Assembly: GCA_000697355.1 (NCBI GenBank)
Contig: JNEN01000843.1
Coordinates: forward strand, 1-64,000
From: Syncephalastrum monosporum B8922
Taxonomy: Eukaryota > Mucoromycota > Mucoromycetes > Mucorales > Syncephalastraceae
Direction: 5' to 3'
Length of the DNA: 64,000 bases
Notes under the pieces: generated by a model
What the model was told of the DNA's origin: nothing
Database searches by the model: none
The model's input: the letters and a program-made list of their open reading frames with translations, nothing else
Translations under genes and position numbers: made by a program
Shown: positions 48,701 to 60,100 of the stretch, piece after piece
How the letters are laid out: each line of letters begins with the position of its first letter
Numbering within the stretch: position 1 is the first letter of the stretch

Positions 48701-51700
48701 GACTGATAAGCCTAACCATATATACCTAAGTACTGCGTATACACCGTCAGTGGAAGATATGTACATCTTGTATGGCACTTATATACTGCTGGAGAGCGCC
48801 AAAAAGCACCAGGATTATGGCAGTCTGTTATTTGACGAGCCGTTACCCAAAGCACGATTTGACGAACACTACCAGAAAATTGACACCTCCTGGCAGGGCA
48901 GTACGTCCATGACTCCATTATTTGTGGCCACACAGGAGCCTTCCACAGTGAGTTCACATTGTATATTATGTTCAAAACTTAACTTTATGTAATAGGTCAA
49001 CCCAGAAGAGCTAGAGCTACAGCTCCGGAGAACTCAACAAGAACTTGCATTCAGCAAAACGCAAGACGGATACTGTAAGTGGGAAAGATTGTCGTAAAGC
49101 ACTCGTCTAACCAAATGTGACCTTTCTGTCTAGCCGGTGCTACCATTGCGTCCACTTTTCAAGCACCCACGCCGGAAAGTCTGTCGAATGTGCTTTTACC
49201 AACATCATCAGCCGCTGAGGCAAGTCAGCAAGCAACAGATAGCTTTAGGCAAGTGCTGCACCCGAACAAACGTGAAGAAAACATACTGATACGGGCTACC
49301 ATCTTAGAAAATCGGTCGGGAGGACGAGGGCCAAGACGGATCGTGCCTATGAAAGAATCGGCAAGCGTTTCATTAAGACGAGCGACCGGGATTCGACATA
49401 CTTTTATCGCAATCGTCACGAACGACAGCGCAAAACGCTACAGAGCTTGGAAGCCATGCGGAAGCAGCAGCGCGAAAAAGCCGTCACCATGTTCCGAAAT
49501 TATCGTATAGGTTAGTAGAACAGCACTATATAGTTAATCACCGACTGATTCATCACAAAAAGGCGAGCTTCCTGATATACAGATCAAGAACTCGGACCTC
49601 ATTGTACCCTTGCAAGCGCTGGGTGGACGTGATAACGACATCGCCCGCATTCTGCACGCTCATATCGTGGTTTCTTTCTCGCAGTATGCTGACCTTCATC
49701 TGCAAGAGAAGAGACCAGACTATATGCAAGGCATTGTGGATCTTGTCCAGGACAAGCTAGCCAGGAGTATTCTATACTTTCCACCGACCATTGGCGCCTT
49801 TCTACGTGTGTGCCTCGATCTGAATGCAGCTGCCGTTGACAGTACCGTCGTGAACACGGTCAGCGAAAGGAGCCAAAACCAGCATGCTGGTATTGCTGTA
49901 TTGGAAGCGCAGCTAATATCGGGCGCAAGCGAAGCCCTAGAAAGACGTAAGCAGACATCATAGAGTAGGAGGGTCAGACTCATACAGCGTCTTTAGCATC
50001 GAAGCGGAAGCGTACAGGTGGAACTGCAAGCACACACAGAAGCAAAGTGCAATGGACTGACCTGGCCACCTTGTATAAGTCCATTGACGAGGCAGAAGTC
50101 TTCCAGAGCCTTTATGTGAATCATGTGGCATCTAATGATACTGTAAAAGGTTCGTATTTTCTGCAGTTCTTTCATAATGACTGACAGGGTCTCTATAGAT
50201 GCGGTGGAGAACGAAATGCGTGCTGATTATGTCGAAGCACACGAAAAGTTTATGGACGCTTATGGGCGTTTCAAAGATGAAGCCGATAGCCGTGAGGTAA
50301 GGCCCATAATTCCCGATACCTATATTCTTAATACTCACTTTCTTAAATTAGCTTGATCTTTGGCAGAAAGAAGGTCTCCGTTGTTTGGAGCAGCTCGCCC
50401 AATGGGACGATATTGCTATGCAAGTCAAAGACACAGTCGAAGGAAACTACTTTAGTCTATGGGACGAGGACAAGAAGGTAAGTCTAAGGACAAGTACCTC
50501 GTAACAGGTTCTCATTTTAAGCGTAGGACCCTTATCTCGGCGCATTTGTCCATTCCTTCACGAGACTGCGCAAAGGCATCATGATCGATCAAAGCAACCG
50601 AGCCGACTGGACAGATGACAATCCCAACCCAATCTACGTCTGGCTTTCAGACGCTTTCCAGTCAAAAGACAAAGAAGAATACCTCTTACAGAACCATGCT
50701 TGCGATGTCACATTAGTGACCATGTATCAAGGCAAATACGAGCGAGCTTTGCGCTATCTCCAGCATTCGTATGATGATATGCTCTCTTTGTGGAGCAGCC
50801 TCCACCCGCTTGCGCATGTCAGCCGCATGGCGCGTCTCTCTATTCTGCAGAGGGTAGGAAGGCGATAATTTATAACGCAACGATCTGACCTCCATATAGA
50901 CGGTGGAACTGGAAGAGTTCCTAAAGATCGTTACGGAATACCAGAGAAAAAAGAAGGAGATGCCCATTGCAGAGCGCGTTACCGAGTACGTTAAGCTCTT
51001 GCAAGCGAGGTAGGATAGCAATCTCACACATGTATCCTCTACTAAATAACATGCGCCTAGATATCCTGATCCAAAGCGAGATGGCACAGACGTCTGGGAT
51101 GATATCATCCAGGGTCGAAATATGTTTATGGAGGACCTTAAGGGCGTTATTGACCAAAAAGACGTAAGTAGCGAGGGAATGTGGCTCACACGAGACTCAA
51201 TCAGCATCCAGCTCCCGAGCCCGGTTTTGCTTGCCCTGAATGCTTGCTTCAAGTCCAATATCCTTGCAGAAATTTCTGCTGCGAAGCAACAAAACAACTT
51301 TACGCTCGCCTACAATACGATCAGCAGCTTCTCAGAGCTGGATGTGACGAAAGCCGAAAAACAGCTTGTCTATCTACAGTTGCATCTTCAGTGGGTCCTG
51401 TCAGCCGAGGACAGCATCCGAGCATCCCAACTTCTCGGACGAGGCATTGGTCTGACTTATGAACAAGAGGTATTTATTATGTTCTTACCTGGAGCTTGTC
51501 TTATACATAGCATTAGGAGCCTTTGCGTCCTCTCCTGGCATCATCGGACTATGCGCGCGAGTACTTTATGACAGGATCCAAGATACTCGAGACGGCTCGG
51601 CTGTACCTTCAGAGTGATCCTAAACTGCTCGATCAAATGCGTGTTTCAAAGTCCTTTGCAAAATGGCTCAAGAGCAGAGGCTTGCATGATGCCAAGTCAG

Positions 51701-54602
51701 TAGCTAACACACTCGTGCTGTCTGGCACGCGCTATTTGCAGGATATTTTGAAGGACACAGTAGAGAATGTGAGTGTGCCCAATAGGTTAGTAGTGGTATA
51801 CTTACTTCTTCTCCTATAGACACATTTGCGTGCTGAGTGCGTCTGGCGCCTCGCTGAATACTGTGATAATGCGCTTCGAGCCAATGAAGACCCCTCATCA
51901 AAAGTCATTGTGAGTTGTTCAATCGCGTTCTCTACCGCACAGAACAGAAGAAATTTGCTCACAGAAAGTTAGGTTAAACTTGACGCCAACCATTATGCGC
52001 AAACAATTATTCAAAACTATTACGAGTCCATGAGCCTGGATGTGGTAGAGGCCATCGAGCGTTTTCCTCGACTCCTAGAGCTCATTGAGCTGTATCCAGA
52101 AGTACAGAAGAGTTTCAAGTACCATGTAAGCAGGGGACGCTTTCCTTGCAATGCCTGAAACTCATCGTTTTCTTAGGCCGAGACCTTCAACGTGTCGTGG
52201 ATGTATATCCGTTGGCTTCCGCAACTCGTTGCGATACTCGACACCTCACTTGCCCATTGTGTCTTTCCGATTTTGCAGAAGGTCGCCAAATCCTACCCAA
52301 GCGCACTGTATTATCCATTCCGCATCAGCGAAGAACACTACTCTGCTATAGGCAGTCGTTTGGAGAAAAAGAATCGTGAAGAAATCGAGAAGATCAAGCA
52401 GATGATCTATTCGCCCCTGATGGAAGATTTTTGTACGGAGCTCCTCAGGTTGACTAACCCAGATCAGCTCTTAAAGGACTTTGTGGATTTCCTCAGAGTA
52501 AGTCTTTATACGAATAAGAAAATAGTATCTAATTTTGGGCTAGTCGGTGGCAATGAACACAGAGACAGACAAGGAGTACATTCAAGCCATGTATCGCCAG
52601 TTCTCGGAGCTCCTTCTCAGTCCGACCAACAGCAGCCGCTATGGCGTCATTCCGAAAGCATTTGCAACGAAGCATGCTTCTCAACTGCGTGGTTTGTTCG
52701 GTAAGTCTTTTTAAAGAAGGAGCGATAGTCGCTGAAGATATATGCAGGAAAGGATGGTTCCAAGCTTTTGAACTTGTCGCAACGCGATCTCAAGAGAATA
52801 GGCGATTATCAGCGAAACATCAAGATGGAGTCGGGCCGTGAAGCTGGTCTCCTAAAGTCCTACTCGCCATGGCTCTCGACGTTTCAGGCTGCCAACTTCA
52901 ACGAGGTAAGGCTTGTAAAATCTGACGGATCAGTATCAAACTTCTGACGCCGCCGCTGCAGTCTATTGAAGTACCAGGCCAGTATTCAGGCCTGTCTCGG
53001 CCTTATCCCGAATACCACGCCCGTATTGCTAGCTTTGACGACCGCCTGCTGGTCATGAGCTCCTTGCGCAAACCCAAGCGTCTCAAAATATATGGCTCAG
53101 ATGGACAAGGGTATCTTTTCCTAGTCAAGGTAAGTTCGATATACACTGAGTCGGGAATTCCCCATTCTCAAGGGAGATCTAGGGCGGAGAAGATCTGCGG
53201 CTGGATCAGCGTATCGAGCAATTATTTGGCGTCATGAACTCCATTCTTCTGCGTAATGCCTACTGCGCGCGCCAAAGCATCAGTGTCGCCACCTACAAGG
53301 TGGTTCCGATGGCCTCCAACATTGGTATCATCGAATGGGTGGAAAACACCAAGCCACTCAAGTCCTGCCTTGATGCCGAGGTCCCTCCTTCTGCGCTCAT
53401 CAGTGCTAGAAAGGCCTATCTGGCCTTTGTGAACAAACATGGATCAAGTGTAACGAGTAAGTCACTGGATGTAATGGGGTTCTCCATGACTCATGTTATC
53501 TTTGGTAGGCTATGTCACTTCCTATGCAAAGGAGTCGCGCGACAGTGCTGTACGCGCATTCGAGCAATCCGTGTCTCACCTAGAGCCCAACTACTTGCGA
53601 CGCTACCTACTAAAACTCGCTGCGTCACCCGAAGCCTTTTTCTTCATCCGAAACGGGTTTGCCAACAGCCTGGCCGTCACATCCATATCTGGCTACGTTC
53701 TCGGTATTGGTGATCGCCATCTGGAGAACTTAATGGTGGATCTGAAAAGGTGAGCGAGAATGTGGGTATATGAGACACATACTGAATCTTGTTTCCTTGT
53801 CTTGTAGTGGCCGCCTTGTTCCTATCGATTTCGGCCACGCCTTTGGCTCAGCGACGGAGCAACTACCCGTACCTGAACTGGTTCCTTTCCGTCTTACTCG
53901 CCAGCTCGTGGGTACTTTGGCTCCTCTTGACGTCGCTGGTATTCTCGAAACGCCCATGACGCACATTATGAAAGGTAAAGTAGGACACTATGTCGAAGAA
54001 TATAGTTTTCTCATTTTATCTCATAGCCTTCCGACACGAAAAGAGTTTGCTACTCAACACGATGGATGTGTTTATCAAAGAGCCGCTCCTTGACTGGCGA
54101 AAGCGTGCCATGAGCCAAGCTAACCACCAAAGTAAGCCTTCCATTAGCTATCTCCCTTTTACTTATTGCGTGCTTTAGAGCGTGGTAACTCCAGCCCAAC
54201 GTCTGAAAGTGCTTCAACGACATCCTCTTCGGATGCTGAGATCGCATGGTATCCATACCAGAAAATTGACATTGCAAAGCGTAAATTAGCAGGCGAGAAT
54301 CCTGCTCGTAAGTGTTCCGTTTGCTTGAAGAAAAATGGCGTACAGTTTCACTCACGCATTTTTTTTTTTTTTTTTACTTAGATATTGTGGCAACTGAGGT
54401 TAGAAATAATGACAGCCCGCACGTGAAGGCTGCGATCGGTAAAATCGAGGAGGTCATTATGGGCGACGAGAAGCATAATGTGCGTGCCCGCATTGGGCCT
54501 ATCTGCTCTGATACACACCAGCAAGTCCAGGCCTTGATTGATCTCGCCACCGACCCGAGTATTCTGGCTCGCATTTGGGGAGGCTGGCAAGCGTATTTGT
54601 AA
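39731..54602 (+). CDS. PRKDC: DNA-dependent protein kinase catalytic subunit (DNA-PKcs)
   Basis: PI3K-like kinase that, in animals, binds DNA ends with Ku70/80 and drives non-homologous end joining. Splicing gives 4076 residues (human about 4128), in frame throughout. HEAT-type N-terminus and middle include QFKDELLAACLQ, MFRTLVFQLIHWLTSNAQ and LPDIQIKNSDLIVPLQAL; FAT region includes YPDPKRDGTDVWDDII. Kinase: EVPGQYSGLSRPYPEYHARI, LVKGGEDLRLDQRIEQLF, GIGDRHLENLMVD (Asp3858, Asn3863), IDFGHAFGSATEQ (DFG Asp3877) and the DNA-PKcs-specific PVPELVPFRLTRQ. FATC ends LATDPSILARIWGGWQAYL. Exons: 39731-39863, 39931-40273, 40306-40553, 40607-40693, 40743-40900, 40957-41013, 41067-41251, 41296-41552, 41599-42203, 42256-42901, 42948-44498, 44549-44862, 44915-45097, 45134-45162, 45210-45521, 45568-45771, 45823-46210, 46258-46577, 46630-46654, 46702-46826, 46878-47038, 47091-47251, 47302-47388, 47437-47547, 47600-47815, 47868-47945, 48000-48250, 48303-48435, 48481-48677, 48731-48947, 48996-49074, 49134-49248, 49308-49510, 49563-49946, 49988-50149, 50199-50296, 50352-50477, 50527-50853, 50900-51009, 51061-51469, 51517-51768, 51820-51909, 51973-52125, 52177-52497, 52544-52700, 52748-52905, 52962-53129, 53183-53456, 53509-53749, 53808-53974, 54027-54131, 54179-54307, 54382-54602. 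Intron 32 is GC-AG. Confidence 0.97.
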
Positions 54603-55158
54603 ACCTCATGAATACTCATCATGTATATAGTACTTATGTCCTCTCTGAGCTAAATAAATTGACTGGCATTTGCAAAAAATTCAATTCATCACTTATATGT
54701 CGCGAATAAAAGGATATATAGCACCTATTCTGTACAAATGGCATATAAGTGCTCGCTTGGATTACCTATAAGACGGGATGTATGCACATGATATTGAAGT
54801 CATCTCCTAAACACAAGCATATTCAAGCAAATTTCGACGTACTGCAGGGGGATTGTGATGCCCTTTTCAAAGCGTGTATTTCACAAAAGTGTAGATGCCA
54901 AACACCATTTTCATTGTCGTATGATATAATCCAGTAATATTATTGGATGAAAGCGTCTCTTTTGATGATATATTGCAAATCAGAACCTCTTTTTTCCTTA
55001 TTCATGGTATGTCTCATTTGCCTCCACCACCAACCCCACGCCAGGCCAGGTAAATCAAGCTGATGCGCTGTAGTTATAATTACTATTTGAAATGTGTTTA
55101 TTGAAGTATGATTTATGGTATGTGATGAGGGGTTGATATACATTTTACTACAGTCAAA
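54603..55158. other. Convergent intergenic region after DNA-PKcs
   Basis: AT-rich 3' flanks of two convergent genes. No coding sequence was seen. Confidence 0.55.
54654..54659 (+). terminator. DNA-PKcs polyadenylation signal
   Basis: AATAAA 51 bp after the stop codon, in an AT-rich context. It is the first canonical signal after the gene. Confidence 0.55.
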
Positions 55159-57595
55159 TTAAGTCTCTTTCGAGGCTGCTGCGCGCAAGTTCGCTTTGAT
55201 CTGCTTGAAAAGCTCACGACCTGCATGACAAAAATTAATTAGAAATGATAATTTACCCAATTCGTTCAACTCACCGCCCAAGAAGGAGTGGTCCAAGGGA
55301 CCCCATTCCACTTTCCAGGGGTCGCCGTCCTGCAACTTTTCAATCTCGTTCCAATCCTCAAACACGGCCGAGTCATCCAGCGGGATCTCGCGGTCGTTGG
55401 CAGTGACAATGCGGGTGATCTTGCGGGTTTTGTACGTGGCAATGATGTGGATGCGCTGCGCGAGACTCTTGCCCGTGTCGGTCGGGTGAACGCGGATCCA
55501 CACGCGTTGACCAGGATTGATGCTCGGCACCGTTATGTGGCGGTGGTTGGGATCGGCTATATATGAGGGACATCGATGAACATCGTATTCTCCTTCCTTT
55601 CTTTTTCTTTCTTTTTCTTTCATTACTGAGAGGTACTTACATTTTGGGATTTCCGGGAGGGCCTTCTTGGCTGCATTCTTTTTACTCGTACTACTGCTTT
55701 CATCTACCTTGGGCTCTTCCACCTTGTAGTAGCCGTATTCATTGGAGGGCACTATAAGTATACCCATCAGAACTATGATCCATGTTTCCCGTGATGGCTC
55801 AATTACCTTCATTCTGATATTGCATCTGATTTTGTAGCAGGTCATGCAGAGGAGGTGCGCCCGCGCGAAGCACGTTGGCTGCCGGGTAAGTTCGGGAGGG
55901 GTAGACGTCATCGGTTGTGTAAGAGTAGTTTATGTAGGGTGTGGGTCTTGGTGTCGCGTGGGCAGGCATGGCGGACGAAAGGACACTCGAGGGTGGTTCA
56001 ATGACGGTGAGGGAGGGCTGTTCAGGTATAAGGAGCGATCCAGCTGACTTGGAGCGACCGTGCTGCTGGTAAACGGGCCGTGCTGGAGTGGTCGGCTCCT
56101 GCTCCACCTTTTCATCCGTCTTGTCGTCTCTAAGCAGGCCCTGCAGCCGTGCTTGCATCATGGACATGGATGGCGAAGGCGTCGCGCGATTCTGGTAGAG
56201 ATCCGAAGGGCGCCGCGGTTGAATGGCAATCCGGAGCTCTTCTTTATCCTGGTCGGCGGCATGTTTTTCTGCCACAGTGTGTGTGATGCCTTCGTCTTCT
56301 TCACCGACGGAAGAAGCATCATCGTTCTCATCGCTGTCGTAAGCGTCGTCATCTGCGATATCTTCGGGCGATACCATGGAGGCCGGCATTGTTACACCTT
56401 TGGCACGTGGAGCAGGCTCCTCGTCATGTTCCCGATGGCGTTGCTTTTGCTTCAGGTTGCGGTGCTCCTGGAGTTGCCGCTGGTGTCTCTCTTCTTCTGT
56501 GACAGCAAACGAGTCTGCAAATGGATCGTCTTCACTCTCTGCGCCATCACTCTTGTCCGCCGCCTCGGATTCATCTTCAGACGTCTCTTCGCGCTCCACG
56601 AGTTTCTCCTTTGCCTTTTGGCCAGTGGTCATTGTGCTGTTTTCATCACGGCGCTGCCATACCACAAGGCCTTCATCGTCCGAGTCGTCACTGTGAGAGT
56701 GTTCATACCGCGTGACATCAGGCGTCGTACGAGTTGTAGTGGTTTTGACAGAGGAAGCAGAAGCTTCGTTCGAGTCGGGTTTCTGGGGTGGTGCCGTCTT
56801 AACGGTGGATGGGATCAAAGGGGAAACATGTGTGGCCATGCCCGAGGAGGGTCGCTTGGGCTGATTGGCAGGCGAAGAGGTTCGTGGTGCGTTAAATTTC
56901 GGCAGAGGCATGTCCATGAAATCCATCTTATGCGTTGGACGTGAATGCTGTTGCTGTCGTTGCTGTTGTTGTTGAGGCGGCGGTTGTTGAGGATGAGGCT
57001 GTTGATGATCGTGCGGGAAGGGAGGTATAATGAACATCGGCGGATTCGCAGGCTCGCGTCTCTGCGAGGTGGCAAAGAGCGACTGGCCGACCGACGGCGC
57101 AGATGGTTGTGGCGCCGGCGGATGAGGTTGCTGGGGCTGCTGATGTTGAGGCTGATGCTGATGCTGATGCTGTGGCTGCGACTGAGTCTGAGACTGGGGT
57201 TGAGGAGGTTCAATAACAGGCGCCGGGGAAGGAGCAGGCGGTGGAGCAAAGGGTGTCATTGAGCTGGATGAGTCCTGGTGCTGTGGTGTGTGGAAGGCAC
57301 TGGATTGTGGAGGGGGTGTAGGTGTAGTGTAGGTAGCAGCAGGTGGCGGGAAAACAGCAGCTGATTGTGGAACTTGTTGATGGTGTTGTGTGGAAGCGGT
57401 GGTAGAAGAAGGAGGCGGAGGAGGGGTGATGTGAGGTTGAGAATGCGTGTGCTGAGGATGAGCGTAAGCAGCATGATTGTATTGCTGTGGAGGATAGGTG
57501 GCTTCAGTATGTGTACGTGCAGGATACGACGGATACTGATTGTGATTGTGCTCCGGATAGGGTTGAGATGGTTGCGGTTGAGGATACGACGGTGT

Positions 57596-57643
<48 letters not shown>

Positions 57644-57689
57644 ATGGTGGTGGTGGTGGTACTGATGCGGAGAAGGAGGAGTAGGAGTA

Positions 57690-57743
<54 letters not shown>

Positions 57744-58486
57744 GGGGACGGCGGTGGCTGGCTTACTTGTGAGACGTGAGAATAGGTGCGGGGACGCTGA
57801 TGAGCGTTATTATTGTCCGTGCTTTCGGTGTAAGGTGGAGGTGGCACTTCCCTGTTGGTGCTTAGTGCTCCAACGGGTCGCACAGGAATGCTACTGCTGC
57901 TGGATGAGGCTGAAGAGTGGATCGGACCCGTGGGGCGTGACGAGGACGCAGGTGTAGCAGCAGAAGACGAAGGAGGACCATTCACTTAAATATGTAAGAA
58001 AAAGACAGGGTCAGTGGCACATGCTACCATGAACGGTGGTTGAAAAAACTTACCAGAATGATATGCGGCAGGTTTTGCCGGGAGCGGAGGAGGAGCATCC
58101 CCATTGGGATGCGTGCCACTGCTGATATTGTGGTTGCTACTACTGCTGCTGCTCGCCACCGCAGGCGGAGTCACTGGTGCAGGGGACACGACAGGAGCAG
58201 GCGACTGGAGAGGCGAGGGGGACTGGGGAGGCGAAGCGACGATATGTGAGGGTAATGCAGGTACGACCGGCTCGGTTTCAGGTGTAGTGGCATGGGCTGC
58301 ATTGGTTGTACTGCTCTCATTAACTTCTTCCTGCAGCTTGCGAGCGAACTCTTCGTCGGCACGTTCCTGCTCCAGACGGCGCTGTTCTTCCTCTTGATAC
58401 CGTCGGTCTTCTTCCTCTTGTAGTCTTTGTTGAAGCTTGAGGGACTTGCCCTGCTTGTGGTCTTTGCTCCTCCAGAAATGACCCAT
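55159..58486 (-). CDS. Large low-complexity protein with polyQ/polyA tracts and a compact C-terminal domain, function unknown
   Basis: Five exons (minus strand: 58486-58054, 57984-55807, 55751-55641, 55556-55275, 55220-55159) splice to 1021 residues. The first in-frame ATG gives MGHFWRSKDHK. A charged coiled coil follows (LKLQQRLQEEEDRRYQEEEQ, then DEEFARKLQEEV, which looks like a ubiquitin-interacting helix). The long second exon is Pro/Ser/Gln-rich with pure polyalanine and polyglutamine runs and His repeats. It then turns acidic (DDPFADSFAVTEEE and many Asp/Glu/Ser) and is probably disordered. The last 110 residues look folded, with alternating beta-like strands: QRVWIRVHPTDTGKSLAQRI, IATYKTRKITRIV, FEDWNEIEKLQDGDPWKVEW. 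I do not recognise the family. A scaffold or trafficking role is only a guess from this layout. Splice sites are standard. Confidence 0.82.
57598..57643. repeat. (CTGTTG)n polyglutamine-coding repeat
   Basis: Alternating CAG/CAA codons on the minus strand give an uninterrupted polyglutamine run of about 15 inside the large unknown protein. A His run (GTG/ATG on the plus strand) follows directly. Confidence 0.9.
57692..57740. repeat. (GCA)n polyalanine-coding repeat
   Basis: About 16-17 GCA units on the plus strand, read on the minus strand as an alanine run. Repeat purity suggests recent expansion. Confidence 0.9.
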
Positions 58487-59249
58487 CGGTGAAATGAAGG
58501 GGCGGGGGAAAGGTGGGCTTCTTGTTGGCTGAGCCACGTCTTTAAATGAAGTGGCCGAGCTGAGATATAATTCTTGGTGGGGTCATCACTTTGCCAAGCA
58601 CTTCTCTTTTCTTCTTTCCCATCCTCCCTTTGTTTAACGCCTTGGCATTAGGATGGTCTATCGCTCCATGCCTTTCTAAAAATATGCTGTTGGGGGTATA
58701 CAAACCCCATCAACTGGCTGCACACCAGGGCTACATAAGACAACATCATGCAAAGAGAGCCACAGGGCAACTGATCGCCTGGCATATCTTAGCGAAGTTC
58801 TTGTTGCTTGACAACCCACTATTGATTCGTTCGAATCTTTGTCAGCGACCACCCGAACTCCTTCAAGCTCGCTTATTTGGCTATGTATGCTTTTTTTTCT
58901 TGGCCAGGTAGAAACATCTGTGTCAAGCAGAAAACTGTCTGGTCACGCATAGTTTTGCGTTACATCAAACTAGCCTACGAAATTTCGTTCCGAAATCAGT
59001 TCTCGTGGACTACCCTTCATTTTTATTATACATACCGGCTACCGGGACCGGGGTCGTCGATACACGCTCACGGCGTGTTGGTCACTGCCTCATCTATACT
59101 GTGCAGCAGAATGCATTTTTGAGTCACAGTTTCATATTATCAACCACAAGCACTTACCGATGGACGTGGGGCAGACATTTGGCGCAGAGGCACATGTCTT
59201 TAGGGGGGGGTAGTTTTGACGGTGGTCCCAGCCACCGAAAGCCGGCTGG

Positions 59250-59512
59250 TGGGTCGCGAACGGGCAAGAAGGAGAGAGGGAGAGCAAGCGGAGAGGAAGA
59301 AGAGCAAAGGAGGAGCGAAAAAGGAGTGGAAATGGAACGAGTGTTAATTCTCATATTCAATGTAAGACCTGAATCTGTTTCACTTACGGGCAGAGGAAAA
59401 AGCGGAAAAAAAACCTCTGATGGGAGGACAGCAAGCGGAAAGGAGGTGGAAGAGGCGCGAGCGGAAGAGAAGACAGGAGGAGAGACGAGCAAGAAGACGG
59501 CAAGCTAAGTAT
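59250..59512. repeat. Purine-rich (GA-rich) tract
   Basis: A stretch dominated by A and G on the plus strand, rich in GAAGAG/GGAG units. It creates a long open frame with Glu/Lys/Arg/Gly bias by composition alone. Confidence 0.6.
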
Positions 59513-59827
59513 ACACTCAGAAGGAGGTTAGTGTTGTCCAAGACCATGTACTATTGACGCGAGTAACTTACTATCATGCAAACCGGTGCAGTTGGGGACG
59601 GGCAACCGGTGGCAGAGGGACTTATGGGGAATGCAGTGGTCTATGTTGCACTTCTTATTAATTTATACTTGTAACCAAAATCCTTTCGTATATACTTGCC
59701 AGTGGAAGACTTGACCAGGGTAAAGAAGAAGAAGAAGAAAAGTAGACGTGAGAGAAAACAAAAGACCTTTTATGAGAAAGAGCGCGTGTCAATCGATATT
59801 CATGCAAGAACACGGGCGGGCTGTGCC

Positions 59828-60100
59828 AATGGGAAAGGAGAAGTAAAAGATAAGGACCTGACAGGGATTGACGTCGAGCTTTTTTCCAAGTTTCATAGGT
59901 TCCATCGGCTAACCAAGCTATCACGCAATCCACGTTTTACTAATGGGGAAAAAGAGCTCAAAGATATGGTCCCTGACGGTATTGACGTCAGGTATCTTTC
60001 GCGTTTCAGAGGATTCATTGGCCTACTTTGCCATCACGCGGTTCACATTTACCGAAGGACACGGGTGAAAAGACCTTGATGAAGATTGACGTCAGGTACT
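59828..60100 (+). repeat. Degenerate 114-bp tandem repeat containing ATTGACGTC
   Basis: Two diverged units start at AATGGG (59828 and 59942), exactly 114 bp apart, and share ATTGACGTC at 59867 and 59981. A shortened third copy carries ATTGACGTCAGGTA at 60085. The plus-strand frame is open through the first two units, which both encode an NG-x-x-E...KD...GIDV...S-(K/R)-F pattern, then stops before the third. It may be a fragment of a repeat-protein gene or a decayed element. Confidence 0.6.

Noticed and set aside
51167..51210. Possible 44-nt intron (GTAAGT...AATCAG) inside DNA-PKcs exon 40
   Set aside because: Removing it shifts the frame away from the conserved ALNACFKSN...AAKQQNNF segment. 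The sequence reads through in frame, so it is kept as exon.
59005..59508. 167-codon plus-strand frame
   Set aside because: Second half is produced by the GA-rich tract (Glu/Lys/Gly/Arg bias), first half lacks any motif; not called.
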